A stretch of 64,000 bases of DNA, taken from NCBI RefSeq assembly GCF_017592395.1, contig NZ_JAGFOU010000015.1, forward strand, positions 1 to 64,000. Reading direction: 5' to 3'. Below the pieces are notes generated by a model that was given only the letters and a program-made list of their open reading frames with translations, ran no database searches and had not been told where the DNA came from. The translations under genes and the position numbers were made by a program. Below are positions 60,838-64,000 of this stretch, in pieces (position 1 is the stretch's first letter; each line of letters begins with the position of its first letter). The stretch is from Actinomyces bowdenii (lineage in GTDB: Bacteria; Actinomycetota; Actinomycetes; Actinomycetales; Actinomycetaceae).

Positions 60838-62541
60838 GTGACCGAGCAGAACCAGCCCAGCAGCGAGCTGAACCCCACTGCCGCGTCCACCGCGCAGGCG
60901 CAGGACCCCGCCATCGACGATGCCACCAGCAACAGCGGGACCAGCGCCCCCCTCACCGCCTCCCCGGCCGAGCCCCCGGCTGAGGCGCAGGCGGCCGCCC
61001 CGGCCACCGAGGCCGGGCCCCAGGATCCCGAGTCCCCCGAGCCCCCGGCCGACCGCGCCCAGGAGGCCTCAGCACCGACTGCTGCCGATGAGCCCGCCCA
61101 GGACGATGCCCCCGGTGCGCCGGGGCCCTCCCAGGGCACGGCCCGGGCCGAGGAGTCCCCGACGGCCGAGCCCGCGCCGGAGCAGGACTCCCCGGAGGGC
61201 CCGGGCGCCTCCGCCGCCCCGGGCGAGGCGGGAGCGCCCGCGCCGGCCGCCGCCAGCACCACTGCGACCGCCCCCGAGACCCCCGTCGACCCCCAGGAGG
61301 CCATGGACGCCGCCAAGTGGGGCCGCGTGGACGGCGAGGGCAGGGTCTTCGTGCAGGACGGCGGCGCCGAGCGCGAGGTCGGCCAGTTCCCCGATGCCCC
61401 CGTGGCCGAGGCCATGGCCTTCTACGTGCGCCGGTACCTGGACCTCAAGGCCACCATCGACCTGTTCGCCACCCGCCTGCCCCACCTGAGCGTGCGCGAG
61501 ATCGACTCCACCCTGAAGTCCATCGAGGAGTCCCTGGCCCAGCCCGCGGCCGTGGGCGACCTGGAGGGGCTGCGCGCCCGCTTCGCCGCCCTGCGCACAG
61601 TGGCCGCCGAGCGTCGCGCCGCCGTGGCCGCCGAGCGTGCCGCCGCCAAGGAGCAGGCGCTCAAGGACCGCACGGCGATCGTGGAGCGGGCCGAGGCCAT
61701 CGCGGCCCAGGACCCCGCCCGCACCCAGTGGAAGAACTCCGGTGCCGAGCTGCGCGAGCTGCTGGAGACCTGGAAGGAGGCCCAGCGCCGCGGGCCGCGC
61801 CTGGACCGCGGCTCCGAGGACGGCCTGTGGAAGCGCTTCTCCCACGCCCGCACCACCTTCGACCGCCACCGCCGCCAGTTCTTCAGCGAGCTGGACGCCA
61901 AGCAGTCCAAGGTCAAGGCCGCCAAGGAGGCGCTCATCAAGCGGGCCGAGGAGATCCAGCACTCCACCGACTGGGCCGGGACCTCCGCGAAGTACCGCGA
62001 CCTCATGGCGGAGTGGAAGAGGGCCGGGCGCGCCTCCCGCAAGGAGGACGACGCCCTGTGGGCCCGATTCCGCGCCGCCCAGCAGGTCTTCTTCGACGCG
62101 CGCCGCGCCAAGGATGAGGCCGTCGACGCCGAGTTCGCCGAGAACCTCAAGGTCAAGGAGGCCCTGGTGGCCAAGGCCGAGGCGCTCCTGCCGATCAAGG
62201 ACGTCAAGGCCGCCAAGAAGGCCCTGCGCCCCATCCAGGACGCCTGGGAGGAGGCCGGCCGTGTGCCCCGCTCGGCCATGCGCCGCATCGAGGGGCGCAT
62301 GCGCGCCGTCGAGGACGCCATCCGCGAGGCCGAGAACGCCGAGTGGCGCCGCACCGACCCCGAGACCAAGGCCCGGGCCGAGGGGCTGGCGGGCCAGCTG
62401 GAGGACGCCATCGCCTCCCTGGAGAAGGACCTGCAGGAGGCTCAGGCCTCAGGCGATGCCAAGAAGGTCGCCGAGGCCGAGGCCGCCCTGACGGCGCGGC
62501 GCGCCTGGCTCGACCAGGTTCGCCGCTCGGCCAAGGCCTGA
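60838..62541 (+). CDS. DUF349-repeat protein
   Basis: A 567-residue acidic, helical protein. The first ~155 residues are low-complexity Ala/Pro/Glu; then come repeated DUF349 modules with the WK.S/WE.AGR pattern (TQWKNSGAELRELLETWKEA, TDWAGTSAKYRDLMAEWKRAGRA, KDVKAAKKALRPIQDAWEEAGR). Function unknown; DUF349 proteins are common in actinobacteria. GTG 60838 has AAGGAG 6 nt upstream, which decides against the ATG at 60823 that overlaps that site. Confidence 0.85.
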   Translation: MTEQNQPSSELNPTAASTAQAQDPAIDDATSNSGTSAPLTASPAEPPAEAQAAAPATEAGPQDPESPEPPADRAQEASAPTAADEPAQDDAPGAPGPSQGTARAEESPTAEPAPEQDSPEGPGASAAPGEAGAPAPAAASTTATAPETPVDPQEAMDAAKWGRVDGEGRVFVQDGGAEREVGQFPDAPVAEAMAFYVRRYLDLKATIDLFATRLPHLSVREIDSTLKSIEESLAQPAAVGDLEGLRARFAALRTVAAERRAAVAAERAAAKEQALKDRTAIVERAEAIAAQDPARTQWKNSGAELRELLETWKEAQRRGPRLDRGSEDGLWKRFSHARTTFDRHRRQFFSELDAKQSKVKAAKEALIKRAEEIQHSTDWAGTSAKYRDLMAEWKRAGRASRKEDDALWARFRAAQQVFFDARRAKDEAVDAEFAENLKVKEALVAKAEALLPIKDVKAAKKALRPIQDAWEEAGRVPRSAMRRIEGRMRAVEDAIREAENAEWRRTDPETKARAEGLAGQLEDAIASLEKDLQEAQASGDAKKVAEAEAALTARRAWLDQVRRSAKA

Positions 62542-62572
62542 CCGGCCCCAGGCACCGGGAAGCCCGTGCCGC

Positions 62573-62635
62573 TCTCGTGCCCCAGCCCTCGATCTCGTAC
62601 CTCCGACCCACGAGATCGAGGGCTGGGGCACGAGA
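62573..62635. terminator. 26-bp inverted repeat, bidirectional terminator
   Basis: Perfect complementarity of 62573-62598 with 62610-62635 (loop 11) between the convergent DUF349 and MerR-type genes. The right side also repeats CACGAGATCGAGGG directly. Unusually long for an intrinsic terminator; no T-run. Confidence 0.65.
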
Positions 62636-62651
62636 TCGAGGGGGCCGCGGC

Positions 62652-63506
62652 TCAGCCCCACCGGGCGGCCGCGGGGTCGACCCCCTGGGCGGCCGCGTTG
62701 GCATCGATGACCTCCTTGAGCCAGGAGGCCAGCCCCTCGGCGCGCCGGTCGTAGTGCCTGGCGAAGCGCTCGTCGGCCACATAGCCGCGGGCGATGATCA
62801 CCTGCTTGGCCACGGTGACATCGAACCAGCGGTTGAGCTCGGCACGGTGGCGCTCGGCCAGCTCATTGGCCTGCGCGCTTCCCGGGGCGGCGCCCTGGAT
62901 GAAGGCCTCGGCCAGATCGGCCTCCAGGCTCTCGGTGGCCTCATGGGCCTCCATCCAGTCGGCCTTGGACATGAGCGCCTGACGGCGGGCCGACTCGGCC
63001 CAGTCCTCGGCGTCCCCCCAGCGCTGCTCGGCCTCCTCGGCGTAGGCCGGATCCCAGTCGGCTCCCCAGATCTCCGCCTGCTCCTGGACGGTCAGCCCGT
63101 CCTTGCTGTCCTGGCGCTCCATCATCGTCTCCATCATGGTGTTCACGGCGCGGACCATCCGCGCCAGCCGTGCGATGCGCTCCTCAAGCAGCTCGCGCTG
63201 GCGCGCCAGGTGCGCCCAGGCGTCGGCCCGCGGGTCGTCGAGGACCTGCCTGACACGGGCCAGGGGCATCCCGGTGGCCCGGTAGACCAGTGCCTGCTAG
63301 GCCCGGGCCACATCGGCCTCCGAGTAGAGGCGGTAGCCCGACAGGCTGCGCCCCGAGGGCCTGACCAGCCCGATGGCGTCCCAGTGGTGCAGGGTGCGAA
63401 CGCTGATCCCCAGCAGGCCGGCCGCCGCGCCCACGGTCATGCCGGCGCCGCCGTTGCGCGCGATGCCGCTGCGGGCGGTCCCGCGGCGGTGGTCGTCGTC
63501 CTCCAT
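62652..63506 (-). pseudogene. MerR/TipA-type regulator interrupted by an amber codon
   Basis: The N-terminal part is a MerR winged helix ([40 protein letters not shown]). The frame then meets TAG at 63297-63299 and continues without shift as QALVYRATGMPLARVRQVLDD, a long MerR coiled coil and a TipAS-type ligand domain. MerR relatives have Gln or Leu there, so CAG-to-TAG is the simplest origin. Either a true nonsense mutation, a sequencing error, or readthrough. Without it the protein would have about 284 residues. Confidence 0.8.
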
Positions 63507-63582
63507 GAGCAGAGCATCTCCCACCCCTCCACCCTGGCGCCTGACGCTGCGTGAGGGTCAAGGCGGGCGGCCTCCGGGCAGG

Positions 63583-63591
63583 TTATCCACA
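63583..63591 (+). promoter_or_regulatory. single DnaA-box-like TTATCCACA
   Basis: A perfect match to the consensus DnaA box between the MerR-type gene and the last gene. No cluster, no AT-rich unwinding region and no dnaA/dnaN nearby, so it is not an origin; at most a regulatory box. Confidence 0.3.
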
Positions 63592-63641
63592 GACCCTCGG
63601 CTCGCGCTGCGCCCCCGTGCCGCCGGGCTGCACCATGGGGC

Positions 63642-64000
63642 ATGGCCTCCTCCCCCGCGCCCCCGCCGGCTCGCCCATCCCCCCACTCGCCTGACAGCCC
63701 CCCGATGCGCAGCGGCAGGCGCGGCTCCCGGAGCCTGCGCGTCCCCGCCCGCGCGGCCCTGGCCCACCTGGAGCCCCGGCCCCTTAGCCCCATCCTGGAG
63801 GCGGCCCAGGAGGATGAGCTGAGCCTCCTGCGCTGCCCCGGACTCGATGAGCAGATCCTCGTGCCCGTCCTGGGCCGCCCCTGCCCCATCGACACGCTGC
63901 GCACCCCGGCCGGGCGCGTGGCAGCGCTGGCCCCCTTCCTGCTCACCGACTGCGTCCTGCTGGGCGCCAACGCCCTGTGGGTGCATGCCGGCGGCCCGCC
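63642..64000 (+). CDS. hypothetical protein, 3'-truncated by the window end
   Basis: An open frame with good GC-rich codon use runs from ATG 63642 past the last base. About 119 residues are visible: a Pro/Ser/Arg-rich start, then ALAHLEPRPLSPILEAAQED, DEQILVPVLGRP and LTDCVLLGANALWVHAGGP. I do not recognise it. An internal ATG at 63705 is an alternative start. It is divergent from the MerR-type pseudogene. Confidence 0.55.
   Translation, partial: MASSPAPPPARPSPHSPDSPPMRSGRRGSRSLRVPARAALAHLEPRPLSPILEAAQEDELSLLRCPGLDEQILVPVLGRPCPIDTLRTPAGRVAALAPFLLTDCVLLGANALWVHAGGP

Noticed and set aside
63583-63591. Possible replication origin from a DnaA box
   Set aside because: One box only, no cluster, no AT-rich region, no dnaA, dnaN or parAB nearby.

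Overview
The window is GC-rich DNA with many GTG starts, genes joined by ATGA or TGATG overlaps, and a gene order typical of actinobacteria: rpsD, alaS, ruvX, mltG, aroE, aroC, an aroK-aroB fusion, efp, nusB. Together with the accessory genes this suggests an Actinomyces-like member of the Actinomycetaceae. That assignment is inference; no 16S rRNA or tRNA gene was seen.

Left third (about 2.4-22.8 kb): a complete type III CRISPR-Cas locus. Apart from cas6 on the plus strand, everything reads on the minus strand. In transcription order: leader 2 and array 2 (10 repeats), an RT-Cas1 fusion, cas2, leader 1 and array 1 (6 repeats), then an effector operon of HD-less Cas10, a Cas7/Csx10-like fusion, a tandem Cas7-Cas7 fusion, a Csx19-like protein, a large RAMP of the TIGR03986 type and a small protein of unknown function. 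The gene set looks like subtype III-D. Further along lie an AT-richer pentapeptide-repeat membrane protein, a giant single-chain Csm6-like protein (two CARF-like and two HEPN-like parts, the first HEPN degenerate) and, overlapping it, a CorA-shaped two-TM membrane protein. The expected logic is: spacer acquisition, possibly from RNA, by RT-Cas1 and Cas2; crRNA processing by Cas6; target RNA recognition by the RAMP complex; cyclic oligoadenylate synthesis by the intact Cas10 GGDD site; and response by the Csm6-like RNase and perhaps the membrane protein.

Middle (23-43 kb): a PaiB-like flavoprotein, a small membrane protein, and the housekeeping run nusB to rarA (translation factors, shikimate pathway, cell-wall MltG, RuvX, AlaRS, S4, TSUP exporter, RarA). 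An MMPL transporter, a YciO/YrdC-type protein and a glycerophosphodiester phosphodiesterase follow.

Right third (42.8-64 kb): a two-gene metal module (SmtB-type zinc sensor plus a Cys/His-rich metallothionein-like protein), aspS, two secreted C-terminally anchored surface proteins, a DEAD-box helicase with an RG-rich tail, a Kef-type antiporter, a dynamin-like GTPase pair, hisS, a metallo-beta-lactamase-fold hydrolase, an Mrr-like protein that has lost its catalytic lysine, a DUF349 protein, a MerR/TipA-type regulator broken by an in-frame amber codon, and a gene running off the end. Two dispersed repeat families link the CRISPR side of the window with the 60.4-60.7 kb intergenic region.
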